Below are positions 29,191 through 64,000 of a stretch of 64,000 nucleotides of DNA, one piece after another. Every line of letters begins with the position of its first letter. Position 1 is the first letter of the stretch. The translations under genes were made by a program, and so were the position numbers. This DNA is from Diprion similis (Eukaryota > Arthropoda > Insecta > Hymenoptera > Diprionidae): the NCBI RefSeq assembly GCF_021155765.1, contig NC_060108.1:17385025-17449024 (forward strand), read 5' to 3'. The notes beneath the pieces are model-generated. The model worked only from the letters and a program-made list of their open reading frames with translations. It was not told the DNA's origin and ran no database searches.

Positions 29191-31410
29191 TAAACTCATG
29201 CTAAATAATGTTTGGCTCCTAAATGTTATTGAACAGATATCAAGTCTAAAAATTTTCTAGTCATTCTACTACTAGAAAGTAATTTACGTAATAACATTTC
29301 ACCTTCTGTCTGCGATAACACGGTCATAATTTCCAACTATATTTGATTGAGAATGCCTGGAAAATATTGATGGCAATTGACTTCATTAACTTTTCTGAAT
29401 ACCCATACATAAGACCCCAGAAAAATTTCAACTCCGACCTATCAGGGCCTGTGCAACCATTGTAAGGTGACAAACCGTTAGATAGGTAACACTGGAAATG
29501 CGGAATCACGTACTAGCATATTTGTATGGAATTCAAATGTGAATAAGGGCCATTATTGAGTTGAACATACCACAGGTATTGAATTTCCAAACATCATGGG
29601 GCAAGAAGAGATAAAATAAATATATACTGTTGAATAAATCTTTAATTTCCAATTCGTGTATTTCCTTAATCAAAGTTCATTACGAACATAGTGAGAACTT
29701 GATCACTTTTCTTTCTGTGCTTTTTTTCTGATTGTACACGTATTACGTTATTTCTGAAACTATGTTACTTGACTTCAAATATAATCATTTATAAATTGGA
29801 GCTTTTAAAGTTGATGCTTCAATTATTCTTAAAAAAGTGAAGCAGTTCTTAACACAGTTCTTAAACACCGAATTCATCAATTCGATAAATTTAGCTTAAA
29901 AATCAATATAATTATCATTCATTAGTTTTTTTTTTTTTGTGTTCTATATTTATTTGTAATTATGAAGCCACTTTTCCTTATGATGTATGGCCATGAATGA
30001 AATTGTATTCAGTTATATTTTTATTGTTTTCAAATGAGAAGTAATATAAGAAAATAATCATTAGGCAATACAGGTTTTTTTTGTTACTTGTTTGTTATTA
30101 TAATATGTTTAATCTTAAAACTGGTTGAAAAAAATTTGTATACAAATGTTCAGATATTTCCAGGGGGATTCATTTTATTATGTAATATTTCTTACTTATC
30201 ACGTAATGCCACTAAAATATGTACCAATAAGCTGTTGATTCATATTTTAAGTGGTTAGAATGAAAAATAATTCATAGTAATTTTGGGTTCTCCTTTTCAC
30301 TGTCTATAAATTATATACATGTATAATCGCATTTAGACGTTACTTGCATTATGATAACTGGCAAATATTGTCATTTGGTTGTTAAAAGCATTCAAAAACT
30401 TTCTGAATGTATTCACATATCAATTTTAGAAAAATGCCAAGTTACAATATATTATTCTAAAAAATTGCCTTATTTACGCTATTATATGAATTTCTTAGTT
30501 GTACCATGAGTCTATTTTCATAAAATTGAAAATATTCTGAACCATACACACACACATAATTAATACAAGTTATGTATATGTATATTTGTATTAATCGTTA
30601 AATCGACCTCGTTTTTGCTACAAATAACACATCTCATGTGCCAAATTTATCAAATTTCCATCATCCTCAAGCAATTAAGAAAAAACATGTCAACCAACTA
30701 CATTGATCGACAAATTAAATTTATTCGAATATTTATCAGATTTAAGGATTCTAAGAAAAAATTAATTAGAGTATATAGCAAGAAAATTTTCAAACGTATT
30801 TACTAAGTAATTGTTGCATTTTGAAAACTTCTCTCTGTATTTCTTTCAACCTTTTTTTTGCAACAAGTAATACTTGTAAAAGAGTATTCTACTCAAATAC
30901 AGTCAGCTTCTAAGGTACTGTCAAATTTTGCTCATTTTTTAATATAAATAAGTAAATTGTAAAATGTCTGAGTGATCGCAGTTTTGGAAATATGGAAAAT
31001 TTGCTTGACTGGTAGCATCGTGCACCTGGCTATTAAACATTATGTATATTTTTAAATGATTGAGTTACAAGGATTTATTTGTTCCCATGTACCCAACTTC
31101 TCCCACTTACAATTAGACTTACTGAAGCCCATGTCTATCTTCAAAATTTCATTGAATAGCAAATTTATAGCTATAAAGACTAACGTGACAAGTTTCAGTA
31201 CCATATGACAAGTAATTGATGTAAGCATTTAACAACTAATCATTTTAATTTTTTATTCTTCAACTAGCTAGCTACACTGATGCTTACCTGAAATAATTTC
31301 GGATAAATTTTATTTCAGTTGAAGACAAATGTACAAACAGAGACGATCTTGTATGTGCGATATTTATACTCCTTTCTCATTTAAGCATTTGCAGAATAGT
31401 ACAATTCTTT
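29191..31410. other. AT-rich interval between convergent PPM1L and Atg4 genes
   Basis: Only 3' UTR sequence is expected here. Candidate poly(A) signals are AATAAA at 29615-29620 and 29633-29638 for PPM1L, and a minus-strand AATAAA at 31308-31313 for Atg4, about 98 bases past its stop. No further exon was seen; the 63-codon frame at 30615-30806 is a low-complexity Lys/Ile chance frame. Confidence 0.5.
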
Positions 31411-33261
31411 TCAACCAAGAAATTCAAACTCTTCGTCCGAAGCATCATGTTGACAGTCAAGACTCTCGAATTCCAGTACTGGAAAAATTATAAGTGAAAC
31501 TTAGTTAATAAAGTTCACCTGCATCTACTTCTATACAATAGCTATGAATAAATTTTATTCAACATACTCCCAGAAACTGCAGTCCCTGCTGCTTCGACTG
31601 TGTAATCATCCACTGGAGACCAATCGGCAGGTTTTTCGGAGCATAATTCAAAGAGTGGTTGTTTCTCTGGATTAATCAACTCATCCTGTATCGATCTGCA
31701 TAACGAATTGAAGTCTTTCTCAGTTGCACAGAAGAAGCACTGCAATACATTAATATACGTAATCAAGTAATGTAAATAGTCTCTTGTCAAAATTTTTTTT
31801 CCTATTTACTGCTCACCAGAGCAACCGAAGGATCTATTCCAGTTATTGGAATACGGCTAGCGGATCCACAGTGGTAAGTTGTGTCTATTTCCATTTCGCC
31901 TTCCTCAGATTTCTGGTCTACAGAACCAGATCTCTGCGTCGTATGAGGATCAAGGAAAATAACTTCATCACCTGAATCATAAAGAAATTAGATTGTGAGT
32001 ATACAAATATCTTGAAAAAAATTGACCGTTGTAATTATAACACTAATAAAAATTTACCAACGCAGCCAATGAAATACAGAGCCAAATTTGGTTTACCACC
32101 AATAACACCGAGGGATTGTTCGATTTGGAAAGAAGTCTGCAATAAGAATATTAAATTACTCTCAAATTTGTCACTTATATTTCCCCTAGATACTGATTAT
32201 ATTTTCAATGAAGCATGTGATACCTTAAGGCCGTTAACATACACTGGATTAATCTCACTCAGGCCAAGTCTTAGAGGAACGATTAACAATAATGGTTTCC
32301 ATTCACTAGGTGCTTTCAAAGGCATTTTACCATCTACTTCTACAGTTGTTCCGCCTTCTATTTTACATTGTCTCACTGAAATGATCATATCCATGTATAA
32401 ATAATTACTTACTACATGGTAACAGTTCAAAGCTTCAATTCAATGACATTTAACTTACTAATGTCATTAACAATTATTGTGTTATCTAGAGCTACGTGTA
32501 TCGTTATCGAACTCCAATCGTCATAGACAACAAGCTTCCTAAAATAAAAAATTTCGTTTACTTAGTTTTCTAATAATACCATTGTGATTTCAAAAAAATT
32601 TCACAGTCGTGATTACTTGTACATACTTTAAAACCTGTGCTATTGTATTAGGTCCGAACCACTGGCCAACTTCTTTACCTTCGGATGCCCCCATCACAGC
32701 AATTTGATGAATAGAAAACGGAGCAGCTCTACGATCTTCAAATCTGTTCAATATTTTTAGATACGTGCTGTCTTTAGTTTCAGGGGTCCAGAGCCAATCC
32801 CTTCCTAATGTAATTCAACAACAATATTTCAAATGAGAAAGCGAACAAAATCATTTTAAACAGTTTTACTTAGCTATAGAAAATTAAGTTAGAGGAATTA
32901 GATGCAAAGTACAAGTACCTAAATGTAAAGAAACTAATGCCTGTCCTAAAACCATCTGTCCGCATCTTAGCATGCAGCCCCATCCTTTGTCAGAGGTAAA
33001 ACTAGAGCTGGAACCTCCAATAGGTACGAAACCCTTACGATAAGTGAACCATAATTTGGACTTTATGTCACGCCGTATAGCATCAAGTTCTGAAATGATT
33101 TTCAAGTTATTATGCAGATCAATCAAAATATACTTCATCATTGAAACTGATTGGCAACCTTTGATGGCATTGTATTTTTTGCCGAGGATCCATACGGGGT
33201 CTTGAGTATAAGGAACATCATCAGGTTCATCAGATACGTTTTGCGTGAACAAGCTGTCCAT
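31411..33261 (-). CDS. Atg4: Cysteine protease Atg4 (ATG4A/B type)
   Basis: Atg4 trims the C-terminus of Atg8/LC3 family proteins for lipidation and later removes them from membranes. Coding exons: 33159-33261, 32919-33089, 32627-32804, 32459-32538, 32224-32375, 32058-32136, 31817-31971, 31568-31739, 31411-31478, summing to 1158 nt and 385 aa (human ATG4B 393). The catalytic cysteine is C73 in DKGWGCMLRCGQM. The Asp-His pair is D262/H264 in FLDPHTT. Other family blocks are KLWFTYRKGF, GQWFGPNTIAQVLK, PLRLGLSEINPVY and SLGVIGGKPN. The last nine residues EEFEFLG-type tail contains FEFL, which fits a C-terminal LC3-interacting motif like that of human ATG4B. The chosen ATG lies three codons inside a longer frame that starts with GTG. 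Confidence 0.95.
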
Positions 33262-33763
33262 CTCGATCACCTTTGTTTACAATAACCTTGGATTGAAATT
33301 TTCGAATGTATTGTTAATACGAGAATCAGGGTAAGGTGGGATGAATCAGCAATGTGAGAACACGATTAACTACGCTATTCTACATGTCCGAGGTAATTTT
33401 ATAGATTTTGTATAAATAAATCGTGACCAATAGATAGGGCGAATGTAGGTTATGATAAGCGAGGTTAAACAGCGATCTATTGTCTCCGCATATACAGCAC
33501 GCAATAGCGTTCCATGATTCTCATGTGTTTTTCAATTTACCTGCCTTTAATAAAGCTGAAAACATTAGTCATCGTATACACGGTGATCTAATCATGTAAA
33601 CCTTTCTTGAGAATAGTTTTAATACTCGCGAAAGAAGCTCTGACTAAAGCTTCAGAACTATCAACAACAAAGTACAACTCTGGTGACAGATATCAGCTGT
33701 ATGTGTATGTGTGAGAAATCGAGATTGCTCCGTGGTCGAGCTCAATCGAGCTTGAGTCTGAAT

Positions 33764-33810
33764 TTTTACTGGCAGCAAAATGCTATGGCGGCATTTTACT
33801 GCCAGTGAAA
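33764..33810. repeat. Hairpin with about 20 paired bases and a 7-nt loop
   Basis: The arm 33768-33783 (ACTGGCAGCAAAATGC) is the reverse complement of 33791-33806 except for one base. Pairing continues outward for about four more bases, one of them a G-U pair in RNA. It lies about 500 bases upstream of the Atg4 start codon. Confidence 0.7.
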
Positions 33811-33943
33811 GTCCAGGCTTGAGAAAGCCGAAACTCGCGTTTTTCATATACCCCAGGTAGTAGCGCCCTCTGACACGAAATGGGTTTTTCGATATGCGTA
33901 ACTGTAAAAAAAGAGCTCTATATACTCACCCACCTGAATGAGT

Positions 33944-34520
33944 TGTTTTTTTTGATCGTTTGTTGGTTTTTGATAGTAACTTCCCGACGTTTGATAGTCA
34001 ATGATTGAGTCGTTATTCATAAAATAAATTCGTATAGGAAATTCAAGTGACGTCAGCCCCTGATGATTGTATTTTGGTACCGAATTGAGTGAATCGTTTG
34101 TCGATGTCTAATGGCACTTGTCCAACCTTCTATAATCCCCTGATTATCAGAAAAAATTGGGAAAAAAAATTCGCAAACAAAACAAATTACAACTACTGTA
34201 GTTAGGCACTAGTCCCGGGAGTTTGTCTAATCTCAGCGTATCTTACTTACGACAGCTCCTCATTCAACTGTAAATTGGGATGTATTCAATTTCCCGTACT
34301 GGCAATGGACAAGAGCTAATAAATTCCAACAAACGACCAACAAACAATTCCACACAAGCAGAACTCAATTCGATCCCAAAATACAATTATGAGAGGCTGA
34401 CGTCACTTAAATTCCCAAACCGAATTTTCTTTGTTAATAAAGACTACGGTATTGACTATGACGGGAACTCACTATCTAACACTAACAAACGTCCAACAGA
34501 CGATTAAAACAAAAAAAACC
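33944..34520. mobile_element. Degenerate foldback/MITE-like element with long inverted arms
   Basis: The left arm, about 33944-34125, reappears as an imperfect reverse complement at about 34300-34520. The best block is 34037-34088 against about 34362-34415, sharing AAGTGACGTCAGCC, ATTGTATTTTGG and CGAATTGAGT. Other shared words are the T-rich ends and GTTTGTTGG. The core between the arms (about 34126-34290) is unique. No transposase is present, so it is a non-autonomous element. Target-site duplications were not resolved. Confidence 0.7.
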
Positions 34521-35254
34521 GTATTCAGATATTAATGAGGGGCTAAAGTAAATGGGCTCCGTAATAACATTCGCTGCGCCAACAGATCAAGCATGACTGT
34601 GATCGGCAGCTCTTTATGGCAAAACTGAGCATGACTGTCGCATGCTGCCGAACATGGGTCGAATTTCAGTTCCAAAAACATATTTCGTATCACAGCACTA
34701 CAAAATCGGGAACATGAAATTGACGATTTGAGCGAGTTGATATCAACGATATGGAATTACAGCACCATCGTAAGGCTAGATTTATGACACAAGTCAACTA
34801 TAATCACAACAGTGTTACAAAAGTTTGGACCAGTGCAACTGTAAAGCTAAAAGTCTGAATTGATAGTTCAATATTGCTTTGGATCTTGGAGCTTCAGCAG
34901 ATTTCTTGTCGTTACACTCAGTACGTAGTCAATATTACTTCTTGACAACACAGCTTTACATTTCAACACCTAAAATGACTGAATCGCATCCAAAGTTTTC
35001 TGGAGCTTGCAACAGTTGAAATTCACATAAAGGAAAGTGTGAAAATTGAATAAATAATACTATACCATGTATACCTGTAATGTCAGGAAAGTTTTATTTA
35101 CATAATTTATTTTTATCATAATAATAATCATACTGATACTTATCAATTATCATCGTTATAATAAATAGAATCAATAGTTTCTTTTGTTTAAGATTCATGA
35201 GAACTAAAGCTCTCTCTATTAATATCAAATATCTATTTAGATCATACATACATA

Positions 35255-35293
35255 TATCGTATATATAATATATATAATATATATATATATATA
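35255..35293. repeat. (AT)n microsatellite
   Basis: A low-complexity run of alternating AT units between Atg4 and Rab14. Confidence 0.8.
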
Positions 35294-36315
35294 CTAATGA
35301 TAAGTGGAACGTTATCAAGTAATAACTTATAACAGCAGGCCAAAGCTATGCACCGTTTCCACTACAATTAAAATATGGAATTGCAGTTTAAGGATAAAAA
35401 TAGGTTTGTTATTATTTCTTCAAAAAATCTTCTTTTTATCAATGCCCATTCTTAGTCGACCGAAAAAGTTCACGTTAGCGTTATTGTACTGTGTTAATAT
35501 GACATTGCAAAGCATTGACCTCCAGTTATAAAATCAACATGTAAATTCACCTGTGTCTTCAAAAAAGTAACAGGATATTTTAGCACAATGGTCTAATCAT
35601 GTCAACACCAATTAATGCTGCAGCTTATTTTTATAGGAAAAATTATTTATAATAACATTGCATAAATGAAAATAACCGTACATGGTTGAGTCTGAGCTAA
35701 GTAATACAATTTAGCGTTAACGTGATTATTGATTTTCTTCTTCATCTACTTTGGTTAATCATTACTTATCACAATGTAGTGGCTATTGTAGAAAGATTCC
35801 TCGAATTCTAAAAAAGTTTTCCTTACGCACAACGAATTTTGTATAACAATTTTACCAATATTTATATTACTTCTACACAGATGACAGATACTGAAGTTGA
35901 AGTTCTCAAACCTTTTCAAAATCTTTCAACAAACAGTATATTACTGGATTGGAAACAAATCGTGCATAATGTATTAGGCCCTACTAAGTGCTACTCCGTG
36001 GTGCCCATATACACATTAACCAGGCAATACGTTTTACATTTTTTACACAATGTTTAAACAAAGAATTGAAGGACAGGCTTAGTGTGAGAAAATTCGCGTA
36101 TGACGCGTTAACGGTTAATGGTGCTAATATTAATTTAAAAAAAAAACTTTCATTCGGCGTGGTTTCCTGTGCTTCACATAGTTCCTTTATGGAAAACAAA
36201 GAGTAGAAAAAAAAAATAAGACCCAACAGGAGCAATAATTGCTGAAGTTAATGTAAATAATACATGCATCATTACCATTAATGAATTAGTGGACTTATAT
36301 ACAGAAACCTACGGC

Positions 36316-42879
<6,564 letters not shown>

Positions 42880-43034
42880 ACGGTCTGTTATTAGATTTAA
42901 GAAAGTGAGGCCGCGTTGGGGTATCGAGCGATCGCTGTGGTCGCCTTCGAGACTTTAGATGCTCAAGCGGAAATCTCGCGATAATGGCGTACGTTCCGAC
43001 GACGTTCTGTTGTTTTTTTTACAAAGTGGCTTTG
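42880..43034 (+). promoter_or_regulatory. kis: Probable kismet promoter and first 5' UTR exon
   Basis: The sequence from about 42700 to 43110 is richer in CpG than the AT-rich surroundings. A good donor (TTTG|GTAAGC) lies at 43034/43035, and a good acceptor (TTGTTCCAG) ends at 45148, just before the kismet start region. I infer a non-coding first exon ending at 43034 and an intron of about 2.1 kb. A small frame starting at the ATG near 42984 would be a upstream ORF in such a transcript. The transcription start is not determined. Confidence 0.4.
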
Positions 43035-45254
43035 GTAAGCTCGTACAGTTACCCCGTCGCACATCAATCGCGTGTATACCTCGACTGTAAGGTTTAGTGG
43101 AACGGCGGTCCTCGAGCTCGAAGATATGAGTGCCGTTTAATATAGCTGCCGGAGATATAAGTAAGAAGAATTGAATTCAATATTTCGGGAAAGGAATAAC
43201 GAGGAAGAAAACGAAAAATCTGAAAATCTAAAATGTATTATCAGCCTAAAGTAAGAATTTAATTACAAGTGTTCACCGAAATCTCTGCCGATCACCCCGT
43301 CTAGAATGTACTCCGAGTTGCTACCTTGACAATATCCAAAAGAGAGGAGCAATTTTTTAATACAAGCATCTGTCCGTAACTATAGATTCTGGAATTTTCA
43401 TCAGGTTTGTACTAGCGAGTATTTTCGTAATTATTAACCTAATTGTGTTCTATCCTATTTCAAAGCCAGATTCTTCCGAATTTTTACACTTCACTGTAAC
43501 GCGCACTTGATGCGGTGTATGCGTGCGTCTGTGTGTGTATGCGTGTGTGTGTGTACCTGCAAATCTCTGTTGGCTTTGTCCGTTTGTATGCGTTTACATA
43601 GTTTTTAATTCCCTGATTTTCTACCCCCCTTAATATATTTTAATGGCATTGAATTTTTATCGCCACCCCGTGTTAAGTTTTTTTTATACACCTACGCCGA
43701 CACACTACGGCACAGAGCACGCTATGAAGCACGCTACGCGAGCGTAGAGCGTATAGGTACGCGCATAAAGGGTACAGCGAAGATAATTTATTTTTTCTCT
43801 AATTAATGGTGCAAGGTTCGCAGTTTCATTACAGATATGTTCAAGAATTGATTTCTAATCCTGCATTTCCGTGACAGCTAAGTCCTGGAGTAAGTTTATT
43901 CAAAGCAAATGTTCAATTCCGAAATCCGCCTTGATCCGATTTCTAGCTTGACTTAAATGAATTATTATTATTTTTTTTCTGAAATTATTCGTCTTACTGT
44001 TCATCAAGCTCTAGGTACATAGTTTAATAAATTTACTTTGGACAAGGTGAGTTTTGATTTTACTCATTGGCCAAGACATGTTTTGGAATTGAATGGTGCT
44101 GCTTAAATGCAGTAATTTGCAGTAATTTGAGCATTAGATTTATAAAAGTTGATTCACACTTTGTCAGAAATTTTGGATCTCCCAAATTATGGCATTTCTC
44201 AGTAGTTTCAAGCTTCACCTAAATTTTTAAAAGATGCAGTTATTAAAGAATAATATCTATTTAATAATTTGAATGCACAAGACTGAAGTTAAGAACTAGA
44301 ATTAGCAGCCAAACGTTCTAATGTTCGTTCGAATACTGAAGTAAAGTCCGAAAATCAAAATTTTGTAATATACCTTGAATCCCGAATACTTATAGAACTA
44401 TGAGGTAGAAACAGAACTGCTCTTCTCTGATTCCAACAAGCTTAATACTTCTAGTTGCTAACTCTGGCTGCTAGCTTCAGCTTCATTTTGAATGTATCCA
44501 ATCAGCTCTTTCTCCAACAAGTTTGAAATATTACATTATTCATTAGTTTCTTCCATTTTTTCCCACATCTTTAGAAAGATCTCAATTAGCATAAGTTTAA
44601 GTTCTTTCTAGGAGGCTTTGACAACGTGATATTCAACTCTACGTCAAGATTAATAAATGACGATGCACCCTGAAGGGGAAAGGTTATAGCGATTATGAGG
44701 GTTAAAACCATAAGCGTATAGCTTTTCCCCATTAGTGTGTATCCTGAACACCTCAAAGTGTGGTAAATCTTGTCAAATATCTTATACGTCAGGTATACAG
44801 TAATTGAAAATTCGGCGATAACATTTCCATGTGTAGAATGTGTAATTGAGCACTCAGTATATTGTTATGATAATTATCTTGATATCTCAGGTCGAGGTAA
44901 AAAAAAAAAAACGACACAATTTGTCATGAATTGACGTTGACCTGAGTTACCAAGAAATATAGGCATTACATTTTCACCAACATTTTAGAAGCAGCTAATT
45001 AATCTGCTGTAAAGTATGGTGTTATCACCTAGATGTGGTAAAATTAGAGCTGAATATTTTTTTGGTCTATAACTATGTGACAATTAAAATGTAAAATTGT
45101 GACAGTGCTCAATCAATCTACAGTCATTCTATTATCTGTTGTTCCAGAAGGTATAGAGAAGTAATAACGATGGGCACACTACTGGCCATAGGAAAGGTAG
45201 TAAAATTCCCTCTTGAGCCTGAGACGGAGGTGAATAGTCGTGCAGCGTAAAGAC
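43035..45254 (+). other. kis: Probable kismet 5' intron and end of the 5' UTR
   Basis: No coding exon with family similarity was found. The interval contains a short (GT)n run at about 43530-43555. The final part from about 45149 to 45254 is the likely exonic leader directly upstream of the start codon, with a 26-codon upstream ORF at 45170-45250. Confidence 0.4.
45170..45250 (+). promoter_or_regulatory. Upstream ORF in the kismet leader
   Basis: ATG at 45170 opens a 26-residue frame (MGTLLAIGKVVKFPLEPETE...) ending with TAA at 45248-45250, four bases before the main ATG at 45255. It lies in a different frame from the main CDS. If the leader is transcribed as inferred, ribosomes must pass or reinitiate here. 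Confidence 0.55.
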
Positions 45255-62020
<16,766 letters not shown>

Positions 62021-62957
62021 ATGAATGAATGTATTTTATCAACGAATATGCGGATAAATAGGTTGAAATAAGACGTTGATGGAGTAAATTAGACGACGAC
62101 TGATCTTACGTAGCGGTGATCGTTATAATTGTATTAAAATGGACTACGACGAATTGTAGCGAGTTTATTATATATGATAATAATAAAATTAATGATACTA
62201 TTAATATTATTGATAAAAACTAATGATAAAACTGATGGTAATTTATCGTGAGAGCTGGACACGAGGTACATACATACGAATAAAATATAAATACGCTGAC
62301 AATTATTATAGGTATAGTAATTATTACAAGTGAACGTGTGATAAGCCAACACATATACGAAAAATGTGACAGTATTTTGCGAGGTAATATCTAATTTGTG
62401 TGGTAATTAACATTCAATTACATGATAATGTTATAGGTAGTACCAAGTTGAAAAAATTTTTCTCTTTTTCGTTAAATTTATTACCTTTTTTTGATCTTAT
62501 TGGTTTTGACCAGGGACTGTTTTATATACATGCTATTGATTATTGCTATCACTGATATACATACTTATATAAATAATACGCATAATAATCTACTCATGAT
62601 CGTAGTTAAAATAAACTAGGAATAATTTAAAAAAATCATGTAAATACTAAGGAATCCGATTGGTATTGTAAGCAACACGTGTACTTGGAAAAGTGTATAT
62701 AAAGCAGTGTACTTTTAATTATACGCTAGGTGAAATAATAATAATAAACGGCTTCTTTCGTTGTTTGCAATTTATCTGGTAGACAGATTTATTCATATTA
62801 TACATACATAAAAAGAATTTATGGTTCATATGACAAATCAGGAAACTAAGGCACTTGTCACAAAAAATTATCCTACTTTTTTAGAATATACATAGTATTG
62901 ATACTTAAATATTTGGTCCTTATTGTTCCATAGAAAAAATTACGTACGTGAAGAAAG
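62021..62957. other. Interval between convergent kismet and Prdx6 genes
   Basis: This is 3' UTR sequence for both genes. Kismet signals AATAAA occur at 62182-62187 and 62743-62748. The Prdx6 signal (minus-strand AATAAA) is at 62788-62793. No coding exon was seen. Confidence 0.55.
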
Positions 62958-63935
62958 TTAAGAGTCTATAGGCTGTTGAATGCTACGAAGATATGGTTTA
63001 CCAGAAGGTAGATTTGTAACTTTAATATCATCCCCAAATAGAGATTTAGCCTCTTTGTCATTAACGGTTGGTTGTATCATAACATCATCTCCGTTCTAAA
63101 AAAAAAAAAGTAGTGATACATGAATAGTATTTAAAAAATTCTTTAGAAACCATCCAAGGCAAATATCTCAAATTCATTAGCTGGCATGTAACAAATTCTG
63201 AGATCATTCAATTTTTGATGTAACTAGTATGGTTTACGACTTTTCATTGGCTGTGTACTGTATATAGAGTAATTGTTTCTGCGACAGTACAGAAAAAGTT
63301 TCAGAGAACAAAGAAGCATACTTTTACATGTTAATACGAAAAATTTCTCAGATTTCATCCTCCGTTATGAAAAGAAAAATTGCAAACCACTTTTTTGTTA
63401 CATGAAGTATTGCGAATACCATGGGCGTAAAGTCTTTTGCCATGTGTATTTGCAATATTTGTCTTTGTCTGTGTCTCACACACGGACTCACCAACGACAT
63501 GTTGCAAACTTATGATCAACATAAAAAGACCTACTTTGCCACCTTGATACACAATCTACTGTTCATTCTAATTACCTTCCAATCTACAGGTGTTGCTACT
63601 TTGTGTTTGTCCGTCAATTGTAGAGAATCAATAACTCGCAAGATTTCACTGGAAAATATTCACCCATTAACATAAGATTACGTTTCTTCTTCAGATAAAG
63701 AAAAGCATGATTTATACTCGAAATTCCTTCCTGTTGTAGCCGGGTAAAGGATTGAGAGCCTCATCTTCTTCTTGGGGTCTATGATGAAAACTGATCTAGC
63801 TGAAACGGGCGAGCCAGTACTGTCAACTTCATCCGGATCAAGCATTCCTAAAGCTGTCACAATTGTGCGGCTTTCATCTTCAATTATTGGATACGGAAAG
63901 TTCTTCTCTGTAATTTCACCGTAAGCTTTAATATC
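62958..63935 (-). CDS. Prdx6: 1-Cys peroxiredoxin Prdx6, 3' part only
   Basis: Prdx6 reduces peroxides, including phospholipid hydroperoxides. Three exons are in the window: 63718-63935, 63576-63648 and 62958-63095, encoding the last 142 residues. The gene continues past the right edge, so the thioredoxin-fold half with the peroxidatic cysteine is not visible. Identity is clear from KNFPYPIIEDES, GMLDPDEVDSTG, the family block LSILYPATTGRNFDEILRVI, VATPVDWK and the C-terminal LPSGKPYLR. The splice after GRNF uses a GTATAA donor and rejoins in phase at DEILRVIDSLQL. The stop is TAA (62960-62958), and a poly(A) signal lies 165-170 bases further. The 65 bases to the right of 63935 are intron. 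Confidence 0.93.
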
Positions 63936-64000
63936 CTAAAAATGAATTATAAAAGTTTTATTTTGCATGGAATTATTTATTACATAAATCTTTAACCAAG

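Larger units (their letters stand above)
33262..36315. other. Interval between the Atg4 start and the Rab14 3' end
   Basis: It contains the Atg4 promoter and 5' UTR, a near-perfect hairpin at 33764-33810, a foldback element at about 33944-34520, an (AT)n run near 35255-35293, and the Rab14 3' UTR. Short frames at 34280-34507, 35094-35318, 35839-36057 and 35984-36235 show no similarity to any family I know and are not called. Confidence 0.5.

Noticed and set aside
34280-34507. 75-codon plus-strand frame in the foldback element
   Set aside because: It consists of the inverted-arm sequence; no transposase motif.
45240-45254. Upstream in-frame GTG extension of kismet
   Set aside because: Non-ATG start would add only five residues; the ATG at 45255 begins the conserved MDSYDLFGED.

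Overview
This window is nuclear DNA from an animal, almost certainly an insect. Genes are split by short GT-AG introns, intergenic DNA is AT-rich, and the encoded proteins are animal regulatory and trafficking proteins, including a kismet-type chromodomain remodeller. Hymenoptera seems plausible from the overall feel, but nothing in the sequence fixes the order. No bacterial, viral or CRISPR content was seen.

Eight recognisable protein-coding genes and one unrecognised membrane-protein gene were modelled by joining exons by hand at GT-AG sites with matching phase. Left to right: Rubicon (minus, 12 exons, 966 aa), tRNA-dihydrouridine synthase Dus2 (minus, 4 exons, 452 aa), an unrecognised multi-pass membrane protein (plus, 2 coding exons, 199 aa), a DOCK9/10/11-type Rho-GTPase exchange factor, Zizimin (minus, 29 exons, 2123 aa), a membrane-anchored PP2C phosphatase of the PPM1L family (plus, 7 exons, 489 aa), Atg4 (minus, 9 exons, 385 aa), Rab14 (minus, 6 exons, 218 aa), the CHD6-9/Kismet remodeller (plus, 23 coding exons, 4316 aa), and the 3' three exons of a 1-Cys peroxiredoxin Prdx6 that runs off the right edge (minus). 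In every complete model the exon lengths sum to a multiple of three and the protein length is close to the known family length or explained by a visible insertion.

Divergent gene pairs with shared 5' intervals are Dus2/membrane protein, Zizimin/PPM1L and Rab14/kismet. Convergent pairs are membrane protein/Zizimin, PPM1L/Atg4 and kismet/Prdx6. The genes do not form an operon. Rubicon, Atg4 and Rab14 all act in autophagy or endosomal traffic, but their proximity is probably chance.

The least ordinary observations are a roughly 200-residue acidic insertion inside the first chromodomain of the kismet gene, two degenerate foldback (long inverted-repeat) elements at about 33.9-34.5 kb and 37.6-38.75 kb, a hammerhead-like RNA motif in a Zizimin intron, perfect or near-perfect hairpins at 8.3 kb and 33.8 kb, and a short upstream ORF ending four bases before the kismet start codon.
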